DNA of 64,000 nucleotides. Source: Medicago truncatula (taxonomy: Eukaryota > Streptophyta > Magnoliopsida > Fabales > Fabaceae). The DNA lies in assembly GCF_003473485.1 (NCBI RefSeq), contig NC_053044.1, forward strand, positions 2,368,501 to 2,432,500, given 5' to 3'. Positions within the stretch are counted from its first letter, which is position 1; the number at the start of each line of letters is the position of its first letter. Of the stretch, positions 1 to 13,495 are shown piece by piece. A model generated the notes under the pieces. The model did no database searches and was not told where the DNA came from. It saw only the letters and a program-made list of their open reading frames with translations. Position numbers and translations under genes: made by a program.

Positions 1-400
1 AGGTTATATAACGGTTTATTATTTTGCAGGTTACATATGAGTTGTTGGTGGAGAATGTTGATAGAGTTGTATATGTGCTTAGTTATACATCAATGTTAAG
101 AGCATATAAGTTTATTGATCTCTCTCTTTTGCTTATATTTAATTGATATTTTGTATGTATGTGTTGATTATTATTTAGAGATAATTCTTATCACTAATTT
201 ATACTGCATAATTACTCGTATTTGGACTTGTTATGTATACTTTATGTATAATAAATTGATAAATAATAAAATATTGATCATACAAAATATACCAACTAGG
301 CAACTTCAATTACTATATAAATATGATTAGTATATTAATTAATAATAATGACTAATATGCAAACACGATCAATAAAAAGGTGAATAACTGCATAAATATG
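1..400. other. Intergenic AT-rich DNA, nothing recognised
   Basis: Short open frames only, with no domain-like composition. I see no repeat structure or RNA gene here. Confidence 0.5.
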
Positions 401-3350
401 ATTGGTAGTGAATTGGTATGGGCTTAGAAGGCTCAAACCAATCATCCTATGGGACGTCCAAATAGAAATCTCATCATGAACATAACACATAGCTCAAATT
501 TGGAAAAGGATTCAAGTTCGTTCGAGGTTACAACCTCGTCATAAAACATGGTACAACACAGGGTTGTACCTCATTCGATATTATGTCTCAGACCCAATGT
601 GCATCACATGAAAATACCTCATGTATCGTCTTTGGAACCCCTTTGTTCTTACATCCAGATAAGTCAAACACCCATACGCTTTACCACTTTTGGCGTCAAT
701 AAACCATCACATAATTTTTGGGTTATTCATAGTAATGTGGAACTCATTCGAATCAGATAGTCACTCCTACCCATCTCAAAATCTGTTACTATAAACAAAT
801 TGGGTAGCATCTGTAACATACTCGACCAAATTGTAAGAGCAAGAATAGCAACAACATGAAGAGTATCATCAAAATATGTCACTTTAAATAGGGGTCTCAC
901 TCCCAAGTATGATCAACTTACTTTAATAACTTTGCTACCTAATAGAACGCATATCTACGTATCGCCTAGAGTGCATTTTGCAGCACCCACCCCTTAGTTT
1001 AGAGAAGGAACATACGACAAGCCGCGGAGGATCACATTACTGGTGTGAGTACTCTTCGCATTCATTAATTATCTTAAACAACCACACCTTATTCTTCGTT
1101 TATTTTAATCTTATACTCCTCTATCTCACAATTATCTTAGGCTCATTACTACTCTAGGGAATTTACCTTTATCATCATTAATTATCCTAAATCACCAGCC
1201 CATACCTTTTCTTATAATCGTCTTATGCCCCTTTAACTAATTAATGTTTTAGACTCGCCATAGTTTTTAAGAAATCAATTCTAAAACACCTAAACAAACT
1301 TCTCTCGCTTAGGTACATTACTTTGGGACCCTAACCTTCACTTTAGGAACCCATTTAAGGAAGGAAAGTAAGGTTTCCTAAGATTGGGAAAAGTGCACGG
1401 TTGTGCGCCTCAGAGTGCACGACGTGCGTTTTTACAACGCATAGAAGGATAAAGGGCAGCAAGAAATACACGACCCGTTTGTTTTAAAGCACGGCCGTGC
1501 ATTTCCCTCAAGTATGTGTAGAATCACAGTTTTTTGCAATTTTCCCCCAAGGTTTGAATTTGACCCCAAACTCACCCAAATCATCCCAAAAAATACCCTA
1601 AGGTTACCTTATCATTCAAACACCAATTTTTACTCAATCTATCTTAATACACTTCTTCACACATGATTGAATACTCTAATTGATTACCCTAACATTAGTT
1701 TCACAACTCTAATCTTTCAACCACACCAATAACTCTAAGCATCATTATTTCATCACCAAATACTCATCATGCTTTCTATGATAACAACACCAAATTCATA
1801 GAATTATAACAACCCTGATATAAGAATACCTTAAGATGAAAGTTTCTCCCTCTTACCTCGAATTCTCCGAAAGTGTAGCTTTTGGCTTGGTTTTCCTTAG
1901 CTAGGATTAGTCTCATTTCCTCTCGTCTCTTCTATGGTTCCCACGTGACAACCTCCTCAGCTTCTCTCTATTTCTTTCTTCTGCTTTCTGTAACTCTAAT
2001 TCTTCCATGTTCTTCTTTATATATAGCCACTACTTGGGCTTAATCTTGCTCACCCATTCTTAATCTTTCTGCACCACTAGTATGATTATTATTCTTTGCT
2101 GCAACTATACATCTTTGCTTTTTACACGACCTCTATTCACACCACTTAATGATATACAACTATTACTTACACCCGTTTCTTATCCAGTTTTACTAATGCA
2201 CCTCTGTTTGCACTCTACCTTCTTACCCTTGCTAAAAACACTATTTTCTTCCTAAAATTGTTTTCTTCAATTATTTAACCGACAAGTTATTCCCCCTACT
2301 TTGTCATTATTCATAACATCTACAACTGTGAAAAATTTAATTTAACAATATCGAGCAATTAATACTAATAATAACAATAATACTAATATTATCCAATAAT
2401 AATATCAGTATTATTTAATAATATCACTAACAAATTAATATTAAAATTTGGAGTGTTACGCTAGGTGCCATGGTCGGGTCAAGCGACCTCCCAATCATCA
2501 AGGGGTCTAATATGTAAATAATCCAAAACTTTTCTAAAACTCTCACAATTAGAGTGCAGAGATCAAATACATATGAACTCCTCACCTGCCCAGTGGTATT
2601 TTCTAGAATTAGAAGGAATGTCTTGGTTGTTCCATACAATGCACCCTTCGCTATTCACCCTCATATTTCTACACAAATCAAATGAAGCGGACTTAGTTAA
2701 AACCCAGTTTCACAAATCGCACGTTACTCTACCTCTACTCACGAAACCTCACAAAATTCAACAATAAAGCAGACATACCATAACCATAATCACTTTTCCC
2801 CTTACATGACACTGATTATCTTCTAGCATTGAGGAAAATAAAAAGGATAAAAAAGAGAGACCTGTCTTAATTGAGGATAACATTAATATATTTAGAAGAT
2901 AGAACATCGAAACTCAAGAGTTCAAGAAAGAAGGAGAAAATTAAAAGTTCACTTAGAGAAACATAAATTCACTTATGTATGAAATGTGGAAATCAAAAGT
3001 GAGAAATATACTCCTTCATTAAATGAAAAGATCATAGGTCAATAGGTGACCCAACAATCCCAATTCCTCACCATGTGTAAGCGCATTTTCAAATATCACA
3101 CTTCATCAAATGTCCATTGGCTAGTGATATTACATGCTAAACACAATCAAAGAGACATGACTAACTAACGTAATCATTGTGCACTAAGTCCAAGCCTCCT
3201 ATCAAAACAAAGATACATGTCCTTTGGCAACACTAAATTTTGCCAGCCTCCGACAACATCCCACTTAGATGGTTAAACAGTGAAGGAAGGTCATCTTACA
3301 CCTGAACACGATTTTTTCTCAAGAACCTTGCAAAGGTGGTCCCTTGATGA
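401..3350. repeat. Decayed LTR-retroelement-like non-coding sequence
   Basis: There is no frame longer than about 70 codons. The stretch is less AT-rich than its flanks in parts and holds repeat-like motifs, for example the palindromic gcacggccgtgc at 1489-1500 and a related gtgcacgacgtgcg near 1415. The text around 2455-2720 resembles, from memory, non-coding LTR sequence of plant Ty3/gypsy elements. I could not find paired LTRs, a primer-binding site or a coding domain, so the element type is a guess. Confidence 0.3.
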
Positions 3351-4735
3351 CAGTCCGTCATATCACATTTTTAGCGTCTTTTTAATTAAGTTTTTAGTCT
3401 ATTTTATTAGTTTAGTATTTCATTTAGAGTCATTTTAAATAAATTGTGGTTTTATTTATTAATTGAGTCAATTAATTTATTTTATTATTATTATTATAGT
3501 TAGTAGTCATAGGAGCAAAGAAAGAAAACTTAATTGTGCTTCTATGGATTTTATTGATGTGCCACTTGCCTTTAAATCATGGGTTGTGTGAATAAGCAAA
3601 ATAGGTGCAGCCGCAAAATGATTAAGGGAGAATTGGACTTTGGCCAAGAAACTTTTTTTTTTTACCCGAGAGTTACAAAGAAGGAGGTCTTGCACATCTT
3701 ATGAACGAGGAATGATGGCAGAACAAAGGAATGGAGGAGGTATCACACTTTTGAAAAGAAGGGGATTTCACGTTTTGGAAAAGGGAAAAAGGGCACCGCA
3801 CATCACACTTTTGGTGGAGATTTGATTTCCTAGAGAGATGACATTTCTATAGAGAAACACAAAGCAAGATGTTAGGAGTAGATTCAACCCAAGATTTGTT
3901 GAGACATCATGAGTCTAGGCATGAAATCTTCATCTTTCTTTCATCCTTTGCCAAGCTTGTATAGACATATGTAGCTACATCTAACATTGTGGGTTTTGAG
4001 GTATTCAAACAAACCATGATGTAAACTCTTGATCTTCTAATATATGGTTCTAGCTTATTTATTCAATATTGTTGTTATTCTTGCATTTAATGCTTTATTG
4101 AGATTCAAAATGATATTGACAAATACTTTTGAATCTAAGAAATAGAATAATAATCTATATTAAGTTATCACTCTAGACAGATGTTAATATTTGATAATCA
4201 CTTTTAATCTAGAACTTAATGCTTTTGGATCAATTAATTGATTGGGAAATCATCGATTAAATGAACCAATCGACTTTGTGATTGTTTAATAGTTTGGGAA
4301 ATCGACTTTTGAATAGTTCATTAGAAATCACGACATCATTTGGACACAAATGATGTTGTTGAGTGATTGTGATAATATCGTTTAAAAAGTTAGAATCCGT
4401 TATTTGATCGTGAGATTGCAGTTGTTACGCTTGGTTGAGTGTCTCTGACCCCAAGCGAAATGGCCACATCTCTTCTCTATTTATTTTATGCCAAATAGTT
4501 TATAGGTTTACACAAACACACATTTTAAATCCATACACTTAGAACAATATTGATTGTTGAATGGTTTGAATATTCCGCTAGTCCCTGCAGAAACGATCAT
4601 ATTATACTTACGTGTAAATAGTTTTATGACATGTAAAAATCTTACATCATCCCTCAAGGATGATCGCATACTTTGGAAGACTACAAACCTTAAGTGCCTA
4701 CCTTGACCACCGAGATTATGACTTTGGGGGCCACT
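3351..4735. other. Intergenic, no gene supported
   Basis: Only short frames of 60-96 codons occur (3507-3695, 3640-3825, 4508-4798) and they overlap on opposite strands. None shows a recognisable domain, and no splice-consistent exon chain was found. The last one runs into the TIR element that follows. Confidence 0.4.
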
Positions 4736-4744
4736 ATTATAAAA

Positions 4745-5618
4745 GAGTATTATTTTTCCCACCCTATAGGATTCTCGCGCGCCCTGCGTTTTTTCCAAAA
4801 ATGCCCTTGAGGTTTCCGGATTTCATAATCCGGAATCATGTTTACTATTTCGGATTTTATAATCCGGACAATTCTTATGTATAATCAGCCATCAGAATCT
4901 CTCACATTTCAGCAGTTTTGAGTTTTGCTTTTATAAACAACAAAAAAACTAAGTAAAAAATGCTAAAAACCTGTCAAATAAAATCATAAAAATATAAAAA
5001 TACTACCAAAAAATTCTAAAAATCAAATAAAACTAGTGCAAATTTTTTCAGATTTTTCTGAGAATATGAATAATTAAAAAAAAAATGAAAAATGGGTCTA
5101 AACAATGGAATTTTAGATTTTGAGGGGCGTAGTCCCGTAAGAAGTCCCTTCTAGGGGAGTCATGGTCCTTGAATTTTTTCTGATTTTTTGGGGAAGTTTC
5201 AGAGCAATTCGATCAAGTAGCCCAAAAACCCGATTTTTGACTAAGAATATGCAACAATGACCCAAAACAAAAGGATAAGAGTTAGGAAGATTAATATTGT
5301 CCCTAAAATGGCTATACATGTTACAAATATGTTTAGGATTTATGCTGATACAGTTCGGATTATATAATCCGAACTATTTTACCTTAAAAAAGGGTGTTTG
5401 GAGGGTTTCCGGATTATGTAAGCCGGAAACATCATGTAACACGCCCTATTTTTTTGAAGTTTCCGGATTACAAAATCCAGGAAAATCCGTAACTCCATTT
5501 TTCACCCTATAACAAAGGAAAACACCATTCCGGATTATGAAATCCGGAAACCTCAAGGGCATTTTTGAAAAAAACACAGGGCGCGCGAGAATCCTATAGG
5601 GTGGGAAAAGTAATACTC
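4745..5618. mobile_element. Mutator-type non-autonomous TIR element (MITE-like, 874 bp)
   Basis: The two ends are long, nearly perfect inverted copies of about 92 bp (4745-4836 and 5527-5618). Each contains the block cctataggattctcgcgcgc or its complement. The element is flanked by attataaaa (4736-4744) and attctaaaa (5619-5627), a 9-bp target duplication with one mismatch, which is the length made by Mutator-like transposases. No transposase is encoded. The interior carries several inverted motifs of the form ccggatta..aatccgg (near 4818, 4853, 5412, 5532) and a 24-bp perfect palindrome at about 5350-5373. It is inserted at the left edge of an LTR-like fragment. Confidence 0.85.
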
Positions 5619-5627
5619 ATTCTAAAA

Positions 5628-5965
5628 TGGACCAAGGCCCAATTCTCGAATATAAAGTTTACTAATGAAGCCAAGGCCCAATAAAGCGCCCAAAGACATC
5701 TACAAACCATATGCGCAATCAGAGGGTCGCGAAGCACAAAATAATGCACTAAGAGAAAATTTGAGCCCTCCGAACAATCAAATGGTCGCTCAATGTTTTT
5801 GCCTGAAGGGCATAACCATAACAAATGTACACTCATGTGTCACAGGGGAGTCTATAAATAAAGCGCTCCACTGCAAAAATAAAAATACACTTTCTCATTC
5901 TGAAATATTCCTCAATGCACCTTTTGACATCACTTACTCAGTCGTTGAAGTGTCTTTACTTTAAT
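5628..5965 (+). mobile_element. LTR fragment with promoter-like core (Ty3/gypsy-like)
   Basis: Sequence after the TIR element has the layout of a plant gypsy LTR: repeated aaggccca motifs, a TATA-like tataaataaag at about 5851, a ctcattctgaaat start-site context, then cacttactcagtcgttgaagtgtc, which resembles the R-U5 region of legume gypsy LTRs as I remember them. No internal coding region follows. It is probably a truncated or solo LTR. The identification rests on motif layout only. Confidence 0.45.
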
Positions 5966-7700
5966 CAATAGTCATCGTGGTGAAGAATAATCAACAATCA
6001 CAGTCAACAACCGCAGTTGCACTATAGTGTCCGCTTCCGCTGTCCAAAATACGGTTGCATATTATTTTATTTTTCTATTCAAAACTAATATTAAATTATC
6101 TTCTATTTCTCCTCTCTTTCTTTCTACTTACTATGGGCGGAAACAACATCACAAGTGTTAAGAAGCATCAAACATACATAAAACTAAGACCTTATTATGT
6201 AAAAGATGTGAATTTGCTTCCCAAAAGTCAACCAAAACATGCTTTCATCGTTTATTTAATTTTTATGATTGTTTCATCTTCTAAGAAGACAATATCTTTA
6301 TAAAAAATTAAAATGATGTACAAAAAGTTAAATCGGTTATTTTTAAAAAAATAAAAAGTAAACTAGTGGTAAAAGCTATGTCCAAATTCTTTCAAAATAA
6401 AAAAAGCTATGTCCAAATAAATATGTATAAACATCATTCGCCCGAGGGTTTAAATTTTACAAAAATAAAATATGAGTACTTGTTTATTTTTATAGATTTC
6501 ATATTAACAATAGATGACGACAACAACAACAATTGTGATCTAGAGATTTGAAAGAAAAAAAAAAAAAACAGTTCATCAAAATTGATATTAGAGAGAATAA
6601 AAAATGAGCACGGTTTTAAGTTAACACCACCAAATTAATTCAAGTGGATTATTGTGATTTAGAGATTAATTAAGAAGAAACTAGTATAAAAAACTTCAAA
6701 GCATAGAATATCCTTGATATAGTTTTGTATTTTCTTTATAAAAAGTGTTTTATATTTTTTAAAATATACCTAAAATGTATTTTATTGGTTTAAAAAGTAT
6801 ATAGTGTGTCATAGCTATAGTGTGTCGAATTATTTTTTGTAATACTAATACCAGTTCAACCAAACCAACACACTTCTACCCTTTTGCATCATTCAATATT
6901 TACCCTTCTTTTTCTTTTTGATTTTTATAAGTAGTTGCCCCTCTTTTTGTCAAAAAATTATTACCTTTTTTTACCTTACAAAAGATGCTACTAATAAGAG
7001 ATTTGGTAATTGAACCGTTCAACTATTTTGATTATTAAAGTTACAATGTTATAAACAATTGGTTGTTTCGGTGACAAAATGAAAGGGGTTTGAAACTATA
7101 ATATGTAAAAGTGCGTTGGGATTAATCTTCATTAGTTATTCTAATGTATTTTCTTGATCAATTATAGGCTTTTTTTCATATTTCAATTACACATTCACCT
7201 ACTGTTTTCGGACATCTCGATATCCTGTAGATAACGGGAGATTTATTTTATCATTAACTTCAATATCCCGCTCTGTTTGTTGATTGAATAACATTGCATT
7301 TTGATAATGCGTGTGTTTGTAAATCTAGTTCAATGTTTCACAACTAACATCTACAAATGCATATATTTCATGTCCCGTAAATAAGAGGTATATATTTAGC
7401 ACTCCCTAAATCAAATAATCAATTTCAGATTGTACTTCGAAAAAAGCATCAAGTGCAGGAGTAGAAGTATTAGTAACCAACTATTTACATTAGATGTGAT
7501 TTATATATAATCAATCATATCAAGTATTTACATTAGATTCATAACCAACTACACCTAATCTCACACAAACATATGTTAATTACATGTAATTGTATAACTA
7601 ACAATATCAAGAAAATGATGATAAGATGTTGCATAAAACGATTTGAACTACAAGCCTCCAACATTCCCACCTTGTTTACATATACACGTGCTCTCTCTCT
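5966..7700. other. Intergenic AT-rich DNA
   Basis: Short frames only. A small direct repeat, atagtgtgtc, occurs twice near 6798-6825, and a ct run lies at about 7688-7704. No gene or RNA feature is supported. Confidence 0.45.
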
Positions 7701-7711
7701 CTCTCAAGTAT

Positions 7712-7905
7712 TATTATTATTTTTTTGTATTAACATCCGGTTTTTAGGGGAAGGGAGCTCTAGTAACCCGAAGTTTGACCGAGAGGTAAGTAAAGTCTGA
7801 CCAATAATTATTTCCACTAAGAATCAAGCTCAGTTTCTCCCAAACGATTCATCTCACATAGAGTTCATTAATCACTCGAGCTAATTCGCTTAGTTCTTAG
7901 TATCT
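7712..7905 (-). mobile_element. Probable tRNA-derived SINE, second family
   Basis: Read on the minus strand, the unit begins with a tRNA-like A box (ttagctcgagtgattaatg) and a degenerate B box (gagcttgattctta), and ends in an A-rich tail seen as a T-rich run on the plus strand near 7711-7724. This is the order expected of a tRNA-derived SINE. No clear target duplication was found, and the B box is degenerate. Confidence 0.4.
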
Positions 7906-9477
7906 CTCTCTAAAACTAAACAAAGAATGAAGACAACTACTGAAAATTCTCCAGACAAATGCATTGATGGCTAGGTGAATGAACCTTTTCTCACCAATAA
8001 GTTTCTTCCAACTCAATTACGTGGGGCTTTAAACCGCCATCACTCGCCAAGTGAGGTGTTCTCGGCTTAAATTTTTGACTTGAATCGTGCTGGCAGTTTT
8101 GGGCTTTCATTCCTTTGCTCTGAATCACTACAAAATATGTTAGAATATGGGTAAAATGTTAACACCGTCAACGTATTCAACTTTTGTTAACTTATGTTAT
8201 GTTTCAGACTCACAAACTACAACAACACATTTTTAAAAGATAGAAGACCAAAACTTATTAAAAATAAGATAAAGGATCAAACACACATTTTTTGTCAAAG
8301 GTAAAGGATGAAAAAAACTCTATTTAAGCCTAAACAATATTAATATTTGAAACCCACAATGTAGTTATAAATTTAAACAAGGATGCTACCAAAACATGTA
8401 ATGAACCATATACCTTACCTCTATATATTTCTTGCAAGGTCGATCTATGGTGTATAAGTAAGACAAATCTACATCACACACAAGCTAGTTCTCATCATTA
8501 AATTAATAATTCTTACTATTAAATTAATTGAAATATGATGTGACTTTTTGATCTAATTGTAGAAAAGACACTGTTTATAGTATAAGACCATTTTACTTAT
8601 ACATGTTAGACAAAACCTTCTTGCAAACTCTTAATATTTGTTTTGTATTTAATCAATATTATATGAGATTTGATTAAACACTCTTGGGAAAAACTAATTT
8701 TAACTTTACTTTTACTAATGCAATGAGTGAAGCATTCAAATGTGTAAAACATAATTGTAAACAATACTAGCATCTACAGTATTTTTAATATGTTCCTTTG
8801 GGAAGAAAAAAAATGATAGTCATTCATTTAAATTGATAGAGTACATTAATACATTGTAAATTTAAAGTCTTTGAAAACGGAAATGTAAAATCTACGAACA
8901 AACTCATAATATTCATGGTAATAACATAGATCAGCGCCAGAGTACATATGCCTACAAATTCGACTATATTCAAATCTCTGAAATACTTATGTCATGCCTC
9001 CAAATCTGCAACACTGACGACCCTAAAATCATTTTATTGGATCTACCCATGATCAAAGTTAATCTTTTAACTTGAATTCAAATAAACACCACACTACACG
9101 GAAAATAAGAAACACACCGCACAAAGACGGAAAACCAAAACAAACACAGTCGTGTTAAAACGAACAAATCACAAAACAAACGAAAAAAAGACTATATGTA
9201 AAATTCACTTATTTAATTAAAAGAGACAAAAAAACATATTTGAGGGATGATTTGGAGTCAAAATTGACCCTAAATCACCCTCTTCGATAAAAAAGAAAAA
9301 GAATGGCGATGACCAGGTTTGAGAAGGAGAAAAAAGTGTTTTTTTTTTTTTAAAAGAAAAAAGTGGTATTATTTTGTTAACATGTTAATTCATATTTTTT
9401 TTCATCAAGTGATCCAATGGTGAGAATCTTAGCCCTTAAAAGAAATAAATGGAGATCCAAGTTCAAGACATTCATAA
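7906..9477. other. Intergenic, no gene supported
   Basis: AT-rich, with no open frame above 60 codons in the supplied data and no recognisable RNA. Short inverted words such as gagggatgattt and aaatcaccctc near 9241-9285 are too short to classify. Confidence 0.45.
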
Positions 9478-9486
9478 TTATTTTTT

Positions 9487-9684
9487 GGGAAATGCTAACC
9501 GGTGCTCCCGGTGCAATGGTTAAGGATATGAAAAAGGAAATTATATATAGTTTTTTTTTTACAAGAGGAAATTATATATAGTTAATGCATTGAAATAGTG
9601 TAATTAATTGATAATAAAATCAAAAACAGTTTTCTTTTATGGTATGCTTAATCAGTGCCCCGGAAACATCGGTTAGCAGGACCC
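9487..9684. mobile_element. 198-bp MITE with 9-bp target duplication
   Basis: The left end gggaaatgctaaccggtgc and the complement of the right end gggtcctgctaaccgatgt are related terminal inverted repeats. The element is flanked by ttatttttt at 9478-9486 and 9685-9693, a 9-bp duplication as made by Mutator-type transposition. Related half-copies occur at about 38284-38380 and 40044-40140. A tiny T-rich insertion sits inside it at 9551-9565. Confidence 0.75.
9551..9565 (-). repeat. 15-bp poly(T) insertion with 16-bp target duplication
   Basis: Ten T followed by acaag lies between two perfect copies of aggaaattatatatag (9535-9550 and 9566-9581). Related sequence at about 38330-38345 has one copy of this word and no T tract. 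The structure looks like an extremely 5'-truncated retroposed poly(A) tail. Confidence 0.6.
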
Positions 9685-9693
9685 TTATTTTTT

Positions 9694-10365
9694 TAAGCAA
9701 ATATTTATTTTTACAGATTAATTTTTAATCATAAATTATTCATATATAAACACGTTTGGCTCAATTGATAAGAATAATATATAATATATTAATTATAAGG
9801 TGGCCACCAAAAAAAAAGACACGCTTAAACTTTCGTCACTTATTCATACATAGACAAGCTTAAATTTTCGTCACGCTATCAAATAGGCTAGCGATTTACT
9901 ATTTTGCAGTATAAAAAAGGGTTAGATTTTTTTCTTTTTTGAATTTATGGATATCATGGTGTCATGATATGTTAATTTGTTGCTGGACACAATTTTATTT
10001 TATTCTTTTATAGATCGTTGACACAAATTCAAGTTTCAAAGTGCTTTACATTACTAAATACTGCGAAAAGACGGGCACGTTACGCTAATGTTTGAAAATT
10101 ATGAATGATATTTTTTTTATGAAATTTTGATGAAAACTAAAAATATAAATGTTTGTTGCTTTCAAGCTATAACAAACCAAACGAACCATGATTATCTATT
10201 TTAATGACACCAATAATATAATAAAAAAGTATAATTTAAATTCTTTTTTTAATGACACCAACAACAATCTTTATTATAAAAAAAAATTTAATAAAAAAGT
10301 AAGTATTAAATATATTCATCTAGTTTAATATTTAAAAAGTTGTTACATTTCTTAAATGATAAAAG

Positions 10366-10366
<1 letters not shown>
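9694..10366. other. Intergenic AT-rich DNA before the LINE
   Basis: No gene supported. The word ttgttacattt at 10340-10350 also occurs at 15413-15423, on the far side of the LINE, and could be part of its target duplication. Confidence 0.4.

Positions 10367-10419
<53 letters not shown>
10367..10419. repeat. (AT)n microsatellite
   Basis: A run of about 26 AT dinucleotides directly next to the T tract that marks the LINE 3' end. It probably grew from the junction of poly(A) tail and target. Confidence 0.95.
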
Positions 10420-10435
<16 letters not shown>

Positions 10436-10543
10436 GAACAGGCAAAAATGAGATATATTAAAACGGACACCACAATTGTTACCGCACAAGATGTGCCCAA
10501 CAATCACAAAAATGTCAGAGTCTAAGCAAAAATTACAAACAAA

Positions 10544-13495
10544 TCAGTCAATACCTAGACATAAAAGAGGGCTCGACCACCACTGATGAGTGCCAAAACT
10601 AAATACAACATTACTAGCCTTTAACCACCACAACGAAGTTAATTTCACTTTATCTAGCAATTGAGGCACAGTACTTTGTCTATTTCTAAAAAGCCTATCA
10701 TTCCTTTCATTCCACAACACCGAAACACAAAGCAATCAAATCAAGTGGAAGAAAGACCGTCGCCCTCTCGAACAACCTGCATAATGAATAAATTGCACAA
10801 AGTGATCTGAAGTTGATTGAGAGTCGACACCTACCACTCCTAACCAATGCCGCACCATCGGCCATAATGCACCAAAAGTTGCACAAGACAAAAACAAATG
10901 AGTAACATCTTCGACAATCCCACATCCAGCAACGCATAACCGCTCCTCCACAGATAGAATGCCACGATTTGCCAAATTAAGTTTTGTAGGTAACCGATCC
11001 CTCAGTAGTCGCCAAGCAAGGATAGATACTTTGAGAGGGACCTGTTTATGCCAAATTAAGTCCATATTATGGTGTAACTGGGGCTGCTCCTGTGATGTCA
11101 GCATGTCATAGACTCCACGTACAGAATACCCATCATCATGATTAGGTAACCAGAGCCATCTGTCTAACACTGATTCCTGCAAAGAAACTGTTAGTAACAA
11201 AGCCCTACACTCCTCTACCAACTCCTCCTCCCAAGCCCACAACCGCCTACGCCACCTCAACGCCTCCCCGCCCACATCCACCCCCAGCAGGAACATATTC
11301 CTAACTGAGATTGATTTGTGAACAGTCAAGTCAAAAAGGCGCCTAAACCGGACACAAAGAGGAACATCACCACACCAACAATCACGCCAAAAATCAGTAT
11401 CTGCCCCATCTCCCACTCTCCTCCTAACACAAGACCCAAACCATCCCTCTCCACCCTCACCTATCCCATCTCTAATCCTCACAATCTCCCTCCACCACGA
11501 AGAACAACTCCGGCCCCCATCCTCCAAACCGCCATCCTCCACACCATACCTAGCCACTAACACCTTTCTCCACAAAGCATCCCTCTCCAATAACAACCTC
11601 CAACACCATTTACCCAACAAAGCAATGTTAAACTCCCTCAACCTCTTAACCCCCAACCCTCCATACTCCTTCCTCATACTCAAAGAATCCCACCTAACCC
11701 AAGATATTTTTCTTTTTTCCTCACCCCCTCCCCAAAAAAATTTATTAAACAAAGATTCAATGGAAGAGATTATACCTGTCGGAGCTTTGAAGAAGGAAAG
11801 TGCATAGACAGGTAGAGCAGTCAGGACAGACTTTAGAAGAATCAAACGACCACCGAAAGATAGGAACCGACTTTGCCAACCAGACAATCTAGATTTAATA
11901 CGATCCACCACAGGTTCCCAAAACAAAAGATGACGCGGATCGCCCCCAATCGAGAGCCCCAAATAGAGAAACGGGATTTTACCTACTTTGCACCCCAACA
12001 CAGAAGCCGCTTCTGACAACCACGAATCATTAATATTAACCCCTACCAGAGAACTCTTATGAAAATTAACTTTCAAACCCGACATAGCTTCAAACAAAAC
12101 TAGACCAGCCCTCAGCGCCCGCACATTAGCCCAGCTTTTGTTCCCAATAAGAAGTGTATCATCAGCGAACTGTAAATGAGACACCACCACTGAATTCTCT
12201 CTCCCCACTCTATACCCCGTAAACAGATATGTGTCTACCAACGCTTTCATCAACACATTCAAACCCTCTGCTGCCAATAAAAATAAGAAAGGAGATAGAG
12301 GATCACCCTGACGTAATCCCCGTTCAAGAGAAAACTCATCAGTAGGACTGCCATTCACAAGAACTGAGGCAGTAGCAGTACCAACACATTCTCTAATCCA
12401 CTTTCGCCACACCGTCGGGAACGACATACTCCCCATCACCTCATCAAGGTACCCCCAATCTACCGAATCATACGCCTTTTCAAAATCTACTTTGAACAAC
12501 AAAAGGTCTTTCTTAGATCTCCTTGCCTCATCAACCACCTCATTCACAATCAAGATACCATCAATAATTTGTCTATCCTTCACAAAAGCAGACTGAGTTT
12601 CAGACACAACACTCCCAATAACCTGCCTCAACCTGTTTGCTAGAATTTTCGCCAAAATTTTGTACAAGCTCCCCACCAAAGAAATAGGGCGAAACTCATT
12701 CAACGATTGAGGGCTAGCCACTTTAGGAATAAGGGCGATGAATGTAGAATTTATGCCTTTCGTCAATTTCCCATTCCTATGGAATTCAGTCACAAAGCGC
12801 ACAAGCTCTGTTTTCATCTCAGGCCAAAAAGACTTAAAAAAACCCAAGTTGATCCCATCAGGGCCCGGGCTCTTGAAACTATCACAATCCCACACTGCCG
12901 CCTTGATCTCATCCTCAGAAAAGGGTTTGACCAACCCGCCCCTCTCTAAAAGAGAGATTTTCCTAAACTGAAGGTGACCCACACTCGGTCGCTCCAATCT
13001 TGGATTAAGAAAATGATTTTTAAAATGCGTAAACACAGCTTGACGAACAGGTTGAACACCCTCTACCATAACCCCATCCACCAAAATCGAAGACAACGAA
13101 TTCATTCTTCTCCTTGCGGCCAGAACAGAGTGAAAAAACTTTGAATTAGCATCTCCATCCTGGAGCCAGTTTAATCGTGACTGCTGCCAACAAATACTTG
13201 TATTAAGACGAGATAGAGAGTGAATATCCGTCGAAATACCATGAAGTTCACTGATTTCGTCCTCTGACAGCTCCCCTTCCTCCCCTTTACCGTCTAAGAG
13301 CGCTTGTCTGTTCTTTAACTCACCAATCTTTGAAGGTAAATTATGAGTATTTGAAACATGCCAATCTTTAAGAGCCACCTTTAAAAGTTTCAATTTTTCT
13401 TTGAGAACATGACCACCCCACCCAGACACCTGAAGCGAACCCCACTTTTCACGAACAAAATCATAATAGCCAGGCATATCTTGCCAACACTTCAA
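10544..13495 (-). pseudogene. LINE ORF2 reverse transcriptase, with premature stop
   Basis: The 919-codon open frame (13495 to 10736) contains the non-LTR reverse transcriptase motifs in order: KVDFEKAYDSVDW (about 335-347), RQGDPLSPFLF (about 395-405) and the catalytic FADD (443-446), a variant of YADD. A C-terminal region with W..RLPTKLNLANRG and later cysteines matches the zf-RVT region of plant LINEs. A TGA at 10736-10738 stands where plant L1 proteins usually have Trp (HLI-W-LLCVSVLWNERN), and the same frame continues for 63 codons to 10544, ending in the family-typical WWSSPLLCLGI. The N-terminus joins the endonuclease only through a deletion, so this copy cannot make a complete ORF2 protein. 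Confidence 0.9.

Noticed and set aside
10340..10525. Overlapping plus and minus ORFs with Ile-Tyr repeats
   Set aside because: They only translate the (AT)n microsatellite and the LINE tail.
11318..12971. Several plus-strand ORFs of 60-80 codons
   Set aside because: They lie antisense to the LINE reverse transcriptase and reflect its codon use.
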